From contig VFIW01000054.1 in NCBI GenBank assembly GCA_006386115.1, forward strand, positions 90,013-154,012: a DNA stretch of 64,000 bases, given 5' to 3'. A model generated the notes under the pieces. That model was not told the DNA's origin. It searched no databases and worked only from the letters and a program-made list of their open reading frames with translations. Shown piece after piece: positions 12,501 through 24,500 of this stretch (positions are counted from its first letter, which is position 1; every line of letters begins with the position of its first letter). Source of the stretch: Globisporangium splendens (Eukaryota > Oomycota > Peronosporomycetes > Pythiales > Pythiaceae). Both the position numbers and the translations under genes were made by a program.

Positions 12501-15500
12501 TCAACACCCGTGAGCGTTCGCGCAAGCGGCGAACTGATCTCAAAGTTGCGAATCCGGTCTGCGATGAGCACGAGTTGCTGGAGAATCGCATGGTCGGGCC
12601 AGAGCGCGAGAAGCGATTGCGCCTTGATCATCAGGTCTTGCAGCGGACGCGCGACGAGCACGACTTCCTTCACGAACGGATCGCGGTGGAAGTCAATGCC
12701 ACGGAGGTAGTCGCTGTTCAAGGCGTGCAACGACGGCACGGCACTTCGCGCATCACTGCTGCTAGTACCCAAGCGGAACTGTACCAAGGACGCCGCAAAG
12801 ATGCCCGACCCGACGATCGCAGTCTCCATCTTGCTCGACTCCATCGTGTTGATCGTCTTGCGCATCATCACGGCGAGCGAGAATGCACGCGCGAACGCAT
12901 GCACGATCTCGCTTTTCGTGACTTGAGCCTTCGAACAGCCGCTTGCTGCGTACAGCTTGATGTGTGCCTCACACAGCCGTTGGACCGTCTTGTCCGTGAT
13001 CATCACGTCAGCATCTGCCGCCGACGCCATCGAAGACGCCAGTGCGTCTTGCGCACCACTGGCAGCAGCCGCTTGCTCGGGCGAGAGGAACGCCTGGAAA
13101 TCGTTAACACTGTAGTCTGGGAACTGCTCTCGGTACTCCTGCTCAAGCAGTTGGTCCTCGGACTCGATCTCGAGCGTGCGCACCTTGTACTTGAACAGTT
13201 CCTCTTCAGCACGGCGCTTCTCGGCTTCGCGCTCTTGCTGTTCCTGCCATTTCACCAAGAACAGATCGAATAGTGCTTTGCTGCACTGGATCGCATCCCC
13301 TAAAAGCGCCGAAGCGGCGTCCGACGAGAGCACGACGTCGCGCGACAGAACGGTCTCGCGGAACAAAAACTCGAGCTTCGCGAGTGCCACGTCCAGCAAC
13401 GCGATCTCGCTCTTGCGCTTCTGAGATGCACCGCCGAACACGAGCGAAGTCGTCTTCGTGCCGACCGTCTGAAGTAGTTTCTGGATCGCACGCCATGGGT
13501 CCACACTGTTGTTGCTGTTGTCGTTGTTTTGCACGACCACCGACGACGGAAATGCCACAAGGGAGAGCGCCAACTCGCGCTTTTCCTGTGCCTTGACGGT
13601 CTGTTCCTGCAGCTGTCCATAGATCGACCACACCAGAAGCGCGACACCTTCCTTCACGGCAAAGATTGCCGACGAGATCGGTTCCAGAATGTCCTGGAAA
13701 CTCGCACCATACTTAGTCTCGAGTTGCGCCACAAAGCTCTCTGACGTTTGCTGGAACATGTCCAACTCACGCAGCACTTGGTGGCATTTCTGTTGACTTG
13801 TGAGCGGCGTACGCACTGTACTGAGCAGAGCCAGCATCTTGCTCGCCGGCATGATCGTCTTCTGGAAGCGCAGCAAGTCGCGGAAGATCTCACCAAACTT
13901 GGACGTGACCACAGGTTTCAGCTCTTCATTTGTGGTCGACGGCTCGTACCGCTGGATCGCGTACGCAGACACCGCCATGACGTCCTCGTACACAGTCTTA
14001 AATTCTTCCTGTGCGCGCAGAGCCTTGGATTCTGGTGCTGAAGGCAACGGGTTAATACGATCGATCGCCGAGTCTACCGCGTTCTGCAGCGTCAGCATGG
14101 CCAAGCGGCTCAGCAGCATCTCTTTCTTCACGAGCGGCTTCGTCACAGGGTCCACGGGCGACGCTGGCACGAGCAGAACAAATCGCCAGAGACCCAACAG
14201 CACAAAGCTTTCTCCGCAAGACAAGGCGCTCACGCTTTCGCTCACAGAAGAAGACTTTGAGGTACTAAGAGTGGCCAGGAATGGCCGCACAAACTCGTCA
14301 ATCGTACTGGCAAACGTCTCGTCGCTCGAATGCTTCAGCGCCACAAGTAGTGACGAGTGGTTCGCACCACTATCCTTGTCCATGGAACGAAGCAACTGCT
14401 GCACATTCGTCCACTGCTCCTTGTCCTTGAACGTGGCCTCAAACGCGAGCACCGTCGACACAAACAGCTCCATCAGCAGCTCCCGCGCCGTCGCCACCAT
14501 GTGCGAACTCGTCTGAGACGACGACGCATTCTTCGTGAAGTACTGTTTGATCTTGTCCAGACGCAGCGAACGCACTTGGGCCTCAATTGTGCCACACGTC
14601 GATTCGTGGAGATCCACTTCTGCCACACTTTTCAGCACCACGGCACTCTGCACGTTCTGGAAAAGACGCGGGAGTCCCTCGACGGCGTGGATTTGTTCCT
14701 CTTCCTCACTAGTAGCTGCGCGCTTTCCACGCTTGCTGCCTGCTTGGCGGAGCTTCTTGTGAGTATCAAACGTGTCCAACGAGATCATGTCCATGTGATT
14801 GAAGCTGTTGCAGCGCAAGAACTGGTGGAACCCAAACAGCACGGCGTTCAAGTGGGACTTGACGACGCCCACGAATGTATCCAATTCAACGCAGAGGTCT
14901 TGACGCTCTTGTTTCGTCGTCGCGTTCGCATCACCAGAGGCATTAATGAACTTGTGGCCGCACCAGACAATGTCCTGGTACGCATAGAAACTCGCAGGGT
15001 CCCGCATGCCGAGCGTCAAGAGGTCGTCAATGAGCGCATCCAAGTCATCCAGGACACTGGCGACATCGTGCACGACACTGATCAAGAATTGCTCTTGTGC
15101 TTCGTTGTCCTTGTCGTCGTTGCTGAGTCGGCCTAGCTGGTACTGGTTCACGACGTGCACCAGTCGACTGATCGCATGCAGTTCGCGACGAGCGAGCGCA
15201 TGTTCGAGCAACGGACTCAATTGGAATTGCACCAAGCGCTCCATTAGCATCGAGCTTTCCTTCATGCCAAACAGCAGGATCGGCGCGTCCTTTCCAATGC
15301 GACTATCTTCTTCGCTAAGCAAATCCACGTGGTTCTCAGCGCCACCTTCGATCTCCGAGAGGTACAACGTCTTGTTCGAGATCAGCTCGGTCACCTCGGT
15401 TTGCTTTTCCCGCAGTTTCTTCAGCAACATACTCGGAAGTTTGTAAAGCTCTTCAGCCATTTTCGCATGCGGTTGTTGCTTCGTGTCCACGCTTCCGCCT

Positions 15501-18500
15501 CTGTTTGCTGCTGACTTCTTTGCGTTCGTGTGCTGTTGCGTCAAGTACGAAAACGCACACAGCGCATACAGAATCTCTTTGCGCGCCGCGACGTCGACGA
15601 AAAACAGCGACGAGACATCGAGGCGTCCGGTTTTCATCGCCACCTCCATCGACGCAACACCTCCAAAGAGCAGCGCCAGAACGTCCACGACACCATCCAT
15701 CGAGCTGTCACCATTGCCTGCGTGCTGTTGCATCAACGGTGAAAAGATTGCATTTCCCTTCATGTACGTCTTAGTCAAGCGATCGAGCAAGTAGCGTGCA
15801 TTCCAGAGCTCTTTGCTCGTTGGAAGTAGCGAGTGGCCGCCATGTTTCCACAGCACATCCTTCTTGGATCCGCAGCCAATAAGCTTTTCGATCATGTCTT
15901 GAATGCGCTGGACCATGTCAACGACCTTGTGCCATGGCTCGGTCCACTTTGCCCTGGCATTACCGCCGTCCAAGTGGGCACCGAGGCGCTGCATAGTCTT
16001 CTTGGTCCATTGCCAATGAATCAGGAAATGGGTCCAGTCGAACGTGCTGCTACGGAGCTGAATCGAAAGCTCAAAACGATCACGCAGTGCTGTCTTCACG
16101 AGCTGCGACGTCTCCTTGGCATGAGAAGACGCATCGTCCACATCAGATGGCTGCACGTAGCTGGCCACAAACGCATCAAAGGACTGGAAGAACGGGAATA
16201 CCAGGAACACGAGCTCGTTTCCCACGTTTGATCGATCGGTCTGGTACCTGTGGATCGCATACGATTGCTGCAACACCGAGTACGTTGTGAGATCCATGTT
16301 GTCGTTCGCTGAAGCGTGCGAACGTTTCTTCTTTTTATCGCTCGTGGTCGTCAGCGCGCGATCGATCGATTGGTACTGTTCCTGCTCGCAGAACCGCAAC
16401 CATTCGCTTCCATCCAGGATCTGGAGCTGCTCTTGCGCATTGAGAATTGACCCCCAAATCGCTTCCACGCGGGTCTTTTCATCTGAGTTGGTCGCCATGA
16501 AGGCGAGCACGACACTGCAGACTTGCTGGAACACCGCGTCGTTCGCGCTCAAATACACTGGGTACTTGTCCGCTGCACCGGCGAATTTGTGCTCTCCGAT
16601 AATCGATGTCAGTTGCTCCATGAGCGTACGCATTTGAGTGGCAATGGCCACATACACGTCGTTCTGCAGTAGCGACTTCACAAAGCGACTCACGAGCTCC
16701 GAGGAGTGGATAAGCGCTGGCGAGTGCTGCGCGAGTGTCGCAACCTTCTCCAAAGTGAACAAGAGGCGGTCCGAGCTGGACGCTCCTCCAAACGACGACA
16801 CCGACACTTGCACGATGCGGCGCAGCGCGAATGGAAGCAGCGTGAGTCCCAATGGGCTGCTATCAGAAGAATCAGTCGTCAAGAAATCGCTGGAACTCAA
16901 ATGCGTCTTTGCCTCATCCAGAAATTCGGCACGATACATCACGTTGGTTTTCAGCTGCCCGCTTCGGTTATCCAGCGACGCAAGCCACGTGTGCTCACAC
17001 TGCTCTTGCGTCGTGGCAGTGGCCGTCGCGAGCGACGTGTTGCTCGCGAGACACGAAAGCAACACGTCGTCACTCGTAGGATCCGCATTCAGCGTCGAGA
17101 GCGCGAAGAGGTACTCGACGTACGCGTGATCACGCTTCAGCATGACCGTCTCTGTCTCTTGGCAGAGCTCCAGCGTCGACATCGACGTCGGGAACACGCG
17201 CTGCTTGAAGGGCATCGTCGCCGAAGCCGCAAGCGCTGACTGGAACGTGCTCAAAGCTTCCATCTCCAAACCTAGTTGCACGAGGAGCTCGTTACCGTAA
17301 ACTCGGCGGAAGGCATCGCCGATCGCGACAATGGGGACAATGCCACGGTTGATCTCAGTAGACGCCAGTTGCGACCAGTTTTCCAAGTGCCGTCTATTGA
17401 TGCGTGCAAAGCGCGCACCTTGTGGGTTCGAAGCCAATGACTCGAGTACACGCTCGTGGATGCTCTGGAACGCTCGGCCGAGCGCAAAGCCAGGGATCCC
17501 GCTCGCACTCGCAACCTTGATCAAGTCAATACGCTGTTCATCTTCCTCCAGCAACGAGATTTCGACACATCGGTTGCGCATCGCGCGCGAAACTTCGCCG
17601 AACTGCGCATCCATCGCCAAGAAGATCCGGAACTCCGGGTGTGGTCGGATCACGCGAAGCTTGCCGTCGATCACACCGCACTCATTGATCAGGAGCTCAC
17701 CTCCGGTTTCCATCAATGAGTTCAAACGATCGAGCACCGACGAACTGCAGAAGTTGACATTGTCCAGTAAGATCCATTCGCCCTTCTCCATCGCTTGGAT
17801 CAGCGTGCCATCAACCCACTCAAAAGACGACGAGATAGATGCCGACTTGCTCAGCGCGACGACCTGACCGATCTCTTGCTCGAGGACTTGAATGGAAGCC
17901 AACAATGCGCTGGCATCGTTGTAATCGCCCGATTCCGATGCTCCAGAAAGCGTCGCCATTGCCTTTTGCAGCGACGACAGCAAGTTGCGCAACAAATCAA
18001 TGAGAACGTCATCGAGCTGGCCCTTGGTCAACTGCATGCGCTTGCCGCTGCCCGACCCTTCCTGGGCATCGCGTTCCCGCTTGCAAAGCGCCCACCACGT
18101 ACCGCTCAGTTGCTTCACTTGCTTAAGCATCAGCTGCGCTTGCTTTTTTGTCCCCCCCTTGGCGTGAGACGATGATGCGAGCACAAGCGCCTGCGTGATT
18201 TGCTCGTAGATGCCAGCGACCTTGTGCTTGATCTCGCGCGCCTTGCGGCCAATGTCGACTTGCTCAAAACAACCGAGCAACTCGGTCGCATCAGTTCCGG
18301 CACTCATACCTAGCTCATGCAATGTGTTGCCACTCAATGCCGCCAGTAGACGCACAGCCGACGTTTTTCCACTCGCTGGTGGCCCCACAAGAAGCGCTGG
18401 CCAGTTCATGTTGACACAGTGCGCCAAAGCCTCCATCGGTTTGAGCAGGAAGTTGAACAAAGGCGGCGACACGCGTTGGACACGAAGCGCTTGGCGGCGT

Positions 18501-21500
18501 TTCAGGAACGCGTTTCCGATCTCCACGTGGGTCTCCGAGATGCGAAGCGGGACGTTGCTCAAATCCATCGGCTTGACGCCGAAAAACTCTTCAAAGCGAA
18601 GCGAAATCAGCGCTCGGTCGCGTGGTGATCGCATGCGCTCGACGTAGATAAAGTTCACAAAGTAGCGCAGCGCCTGGAGCTCTTCGTCGGTCGCTGCTGA
18701 GTGCTGATGCTGCTGCAAGAGCTCACAGAACCGAAACACGTCACGCAAGTTGAATTCCCACGGCGCACCGAGACGTCCGTACTTGCATGCGACCATCGTG
18801 TCGGTGTGTACCGTAGAGTTAAACGCGATCATTTTCTCCAGCAGGCTCTTCGTGTTTCCCACAGATGAGGCAGCTGGCGCAACCATCATCTCAGTAGACT
18901 CAGTCGCTCCCGTTGCAGCCAACAATGGATACATGGACGACGCGATGTGGATCAGGTCCTGCTCGTGCAACGTCTCAACAAACACACGCGTGAATCGATT
19001 GAGGAACGATTTCGGGAGACCCTTGCGTCCGCCACCTTGGCGAAGCGGGTTCTGCGCGGCAAACACGCGGAACGTCGGGGGACATTCGAACGCGCGATCC
19101 AATTCAGGGATGTACACGGTGCCACGGTGATCGAGACACGAGTTGAGCCCTTCGAGCACCGATTGTGACGCGAGGTTGAGCTCATCAAGCAGCACCCAGT
19201 CACCGGCTTTCAGCGCGCGCAAAAATACACCGTCGCACCACTCAAACATGCCCGAGCTGCTGCTCTCGTTCTTGCTGTCGTCCGCGGTAGACGAGTCAGA
19301 TTGTTTCGAGGCAGCAGGTAGATCTGAACCAAACAAGTCCGAGATGTCGGTCTGCTCCGACAAGTTGATACGCACGAGACGATGGCCCGAGGCCGACGCC
19401 AGCGCGCTGATCAAACTCGTCTTGCCGACACCAGGCGATCCTTCCAAGATAATCGGACGGCTCACTTGCATCGCACGCAAGACGCGGTACAGATTCGACA
19501 TGGTCGTCGGTGCCTTGAGCGAGAACGATGGCTTCTTGAGCGTCGGATCTGGGCCGCGTGGAATCACGAATGGATGGATGCCAAACGTCCGTTGATCGGC
19601 CGAGTTCAAGTTGCTGATGCGGTCGTCCATGGCTTGCTTGGTCGCATTCAACGATGCGAGCACGCCCGCCTTGACAACGGCGTCGTCGTCTGGCACAAGC
19701 TCCAAGAGGTACGTGTACGCCTCATCGCGAGCACGCATGGCCGTGTTCAACGCGCTATCCGAACCGAGGCCGAGACCATCCAAGATGGACAGCGCTGCAC
19801 CCTGCACGAATGCTATCCACGGCAACATGTTCGACGACGACGCACTCTCCTGCTGCATCACCGAGGTGATAAAGTGGATCCAACTGAGAATATCACGCAA
19901 CGTCACAGCACCGACGCCACCCAGTTTGCCGTTGAGGACGTTGAACTTTTGCACAAACTGCAAAATGGGGTCACAAAGTGGCGCCAACGCGTTAGCCGTC
20001 GATTCCGGTGCCGGTCGGCGGGTGTTGTTGCCAAGAAGACGGTCGCGAATGATCGTCGCGATATCATCCAAATCCGAGATCGCAGGCACCCAGATCTCTG
20101 TGAAACGATTGCGCAGCGCTGGCGAGAGCTCGCGTTTGCCGAAATCACCACCAGGGTTCATTGTCGCCATGATGCGCCACTTTGGATCGGCCGTGATCTC
20201 CTCAACCTGGTCACCACCCTTTTCCGCGAGCAGCAGCCCGCGAGATGGCTCAAGCACACTGTTCAGACGTTCCAGCACGGCGTCTTCAGCCAAGTTGACT
20301 TCGTCGACGAGGATCAAGTCACCGCTCTTCATCGATTCAACCAACGGACCGTCGCACCATTCAAAGATCGACTGGAATCGGCGCTTCAGATTGTCGATGC
20401 GATCGATTTGAGCGGACAAAGAGTGGCTTTCCTTCTCATTCATGTCAGCATCTTCGCCATCATCAGCAGTCTCCAACTGCTTCAACACAGACGCACGCGT
20501 GCGCTCGTAGGCGCTCAACAAGACACTGGCATTGGTCATTTGCGCAAACTCCTGCTTCTTTTCCTCATCGTCCGTGACCGACGTCAAGAACTCGACAAGC
20601 GCGTCCTGCAGCTGCTGCGCGATCTTCTCTTTGCCACGCACTGGACGAAGGCATCCAAGGAAATCGGACGTCTCCGTGTGCTGATGACAATTCAGGATGT
20701 GTAAACGCTGGTTCAAAAGTAGCGAGTACAGTTGACATACGGTCGTCTTCCCACAACCAGTCTCACCCACGAGCAACACCGGCTCCTCGTGTTGAAGGCA
20801 TCGCCCAACAAGCGAGAAAAGACGGCGCAGCGACTTGGTCACACTGATCTTCTCGAGCCCCGCGGCGTTGCCCTCGACGTGGCCGCCATCAGCATCGTTG
20901 ATCGCCTGTTCGATCAGTTGCTGCACACACTCGAATTGCTCAGCTGTGCCCCAAACCGTTTCTTGTTCGACCTCACCGTTTTCATTGAGCAAGTTGGATT
21001 CGCGCGGAGTACCGCGGTAGTAGAGCTCGTTGACGTCGATCTTGACGTTGCATTTCTGCTCGAGCACTTGCTTCACAACTTCCTTCTCTTCGTCCTTGCG
21101 CAATCGCTCGGCGAGCAGACAGTAGCCTTCCTCAGCGAGCGCTTGCTTGGTCGCCGGACGACGTTCTGCCCAACGCAGGAGATCACGCGTCGTGATAAAC
21201 CCGCCTTTGCCTGCGAAAACCGACGATTGTTGACGGATCAACTGCAGCTGACGCATGATGTCGATCAGAATCGCACAATACGACGGCGGCAGAAAGCTTC
21301 GCTCTTGCAAAATCGTCTGCAACTCAGACGTCGCCACTTCGTCGACTTGGATCTCGAGGAAACGGTTTCGGAAAGCACGCGAGAGCACTTTACGGCCACC
21401 ATAGAGTCCTGGCGGGTTTTGCGTCGCAAAGAGCATGAACTTCGGGTGAGGTTTGACGGTTTCCTGCGTCTCGGGCAAGAACAACTCTCGGTTGTCATCA

Positions 21501-24500
21501 AGTAGTCGATTCAGAGCTTCCAGAACTTCAGACGGCGCCAGGTTCAGTTCATCAAGGATGATCCACCAACCGTTGCGCACGGCTTCAACGAGCACGCCCT
21601 CCTTGAACGCGAGCTTGCCGTTCGAATCGGACACATAGCTGCCCAAGTACTCCTGAATGTCGGTGTGCTCGTGGTTGTTGATACGAACGCACTTCTGCCC
21701 AATACGAGCCGCCAAGTACGAGATGAGCGACGTTTTACCCGCCGACGTCGGTCCCTGGAGCAGCACCGGGTACTTGCCGATCAGCGCCGACCGCGCCAGA
21801 TGCCGCAGGTTCTCGTCAACCGACTTGGTCAACACGAACTTCTTGCGGTTTGTGACAGGATCTGGAAGCGAATCATCTCGCGGATCCATGTACCCGCCCT
21901 GACGCACCCAGTAGGAGCTCACGAGAACGAATTCGTTCGCCATGGACTTGCCACCGGGACGAGGAGGAGCGCGCGCCAGGTCCTTAGACTTCATCTTCTT
22001 CGCAAACGTGCCTCGGATCAGCTTCTCAAGGTATGCCCGCGAGTCCATGTCCAGCTGGGTGCAGAAGCTCGACGAAAAGCCCTCGTACATGGCGCGTTCT
22101 ACACCGTAGCCGCGCTGGATCAAGATGCGCGTGATGCTCAGCGCTTGGCTCAACGTACGCAACGAGTAGCGAGGCTTGTGTCGTGCACCATCGCTGAGTC
22201 GCTCCTCTGCTTGCTTGCGTGCTTCGAGGTAGAAACCCACGGTCTCCGTCACAGGAGCGCCAGCGATTTCCTTCAAGTGGTGCTGAACAACCATTTGTAA
22301 ATCCGATGGAGATACACACTCATCGACGTAGATCTCGGTAAATCGGTTGCGAAGCGATGGCGGCAAATCCTTCTTACCGACATCTGTGGACGGGTTCATG
22401 GCGCCAAAGATGCGGAAGTTCGGATGCGGACGAATCACTTCGACGTCACCGCGCTCGGTAATCGAGAACGCACTCGTCTCGTGCTCCAACAAGGTGCTGA
22501 TGCGCTCCAACGTGTCCGAGGACGCCAAGTTGATCTCATCGAGCAACACCCAGTGACCGTCGCGCAGTGCCTTGACCAACACGCCTTCCACAAATGCGAA
22601 GGCGAAATGGGACTCGACCTGTTCCTTCTGGCGTTCAAAGCGAACCAACTCGGCGTCAAATTCCTCCCACTTGTGCTGCATCACATTGGGTGACGCGGCT
22701 TTGCTTGAGACTCCCTTCGTTGCTGCAGCGTCGCCATCGTCTGGTTGCAATTTCGACGCGGCCATTTGGATCGCTTTCCGCATGCCCTTGACCATCTTCT
22801 TCCAGTCCTTGTGCTCAAACGCGATGCGGATGATGTTGAGAAAGCTCGCGTTGCTCTTCTGAGAGAACGTAAGGCTGAACAAATCGACAAAACTCATGTA
22901 CAATGGACGCGCGAGCAGGTGGATCTCCACGGGCTTGAAGCCGCCGACGAGATCCGAACTATCGCTCTGGATGTTGAGGTTCTGAACGACCAATTTCTGA
23001 CCGAGCGACGCTGCGAGGTGCTGGATGATCGTCGTCTTACCACAACCAGTCTCACCAATCAGCAGCGCAGGTTCACACGTGTACACGATCGCCGAGAGCT
23101 TCTCGAGAAGGCGGAGCACATGGCCCGTCATCACGACCGAAGACGACGAGGATGCGCCATGGTTCTGTTGCTGGTCGTGCGTCGACAATGTCGGCAAGTG
23201 GACACGACCGATCGCGACTTCGTGCTGGTTGAACGCAACGTGCGGCTTGCTCTGTTCGAGAACGTACCGCACTTTCTCATCGGGCACGTCCCAAATCGAT
23301 GCAATCGCCTGCGCCGCACGCAGTCGCGTGTTTGGATCCCGAATACCCGCACAAAACACGTCCAGTGCTTCGAGCAAAATGCGCAGTCGCTCGTCTTCAG
23401 TGACATACTCGTTGTCCGTTGACGCTGTGTTCGAGGACGAGTAGCAAAACGAGTAGATTCGCTTGCACCATTTCAGCAGATCGCGGAGACAGAAGTCGCG
23501 ACCGTAATTGCGTCGCGTCTCCTTCCAGAGATGCGTCAGAGCCACAGCCGTCGTGTTTGGCACCGCCAGCAACCCACCAGCGTTGCCCGAGACCAAGTTG
23601 TACGTCGTCATGATCTTCGCGATCAAGTGACGCGGGATCTTCGCAAACCGCGTCTGCAAGATCTCTTGGATCTCGTCGTCGTGGAGCGCGAGTACGTCGA
23701 CGTTGGTCCAGATTGATTCTTGAAAGCCCTTGGGCATGTTGTGACCATGGCACGTGGTGCCGAAGATCTGGAAATTCGAGTGCGCCACGAGCAGCTCGCC
23801 TCGGCCTGGAATCACCATCTCGCGCGTCTCAAGGAGCGGCATCAGCGCCGCGAGCACTTCAAACGGCGCGCGGTCGATGTCTTCAATGACAACCCACCGA
23901 CCTTCTTGCACAGCCGTCATCAGCGCACCAGGTTGCCACGTGAACTCGCCCGGGATGTCGGTACACACGTAGGAGCCAAGCAGCGTCTTGCTGTCGATTT
24001 GGTCGTCGAGGTGGAGCTCCACCATGTCGCCGTTGCCCGAGAGTCGCGCGAGCTCGCGGATGCTCGCAGTCTTGCCGCAACCGCCCGAACCAGCCACCAG
24101 AATCGGTCGCTTCAAGCCCAATGCGATCGCGAGCGATTGCAGATTTCTCTTGGTGGACGTCGTTGGCACCAGTGCGTCGTGTGTCGGCGAGGCTTCCGAC
24201 GGCTGGTGCTGTTTGTTCGTTGGCACTACGACGCCAAAGATGTTCTTCAGGGATTCATGGAATGGAATCGTGCGAGACGCGACAGAGGCGTCTGGCGCTT
24301 CTTCTTCGTGCACGCTCATGCGAATGCGTGTCTCTTGTTGATACACTTCGTGTTTGTATTCGTCGATCTCCATCGCGCGCACATCGGCTTGCTTGCCGCT
24401 CGCAGCAGCGTCTTCTCCTACGTTCAAGCCGTCGACAAACGCGTTTCGCTGCGCATTGCTCATCTGCAGCACGACGGCCGTGGTCCGCGCCGCGTACCAT

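Noticed and set aside
19382..20704. Plus-strand open frame of 440 codons inside midasin
   Set aside because: It lies antisense to clear AAA+ motifs of midasin and is Arg/His-rich, as expected of a shadow frame in GC-rich codons.
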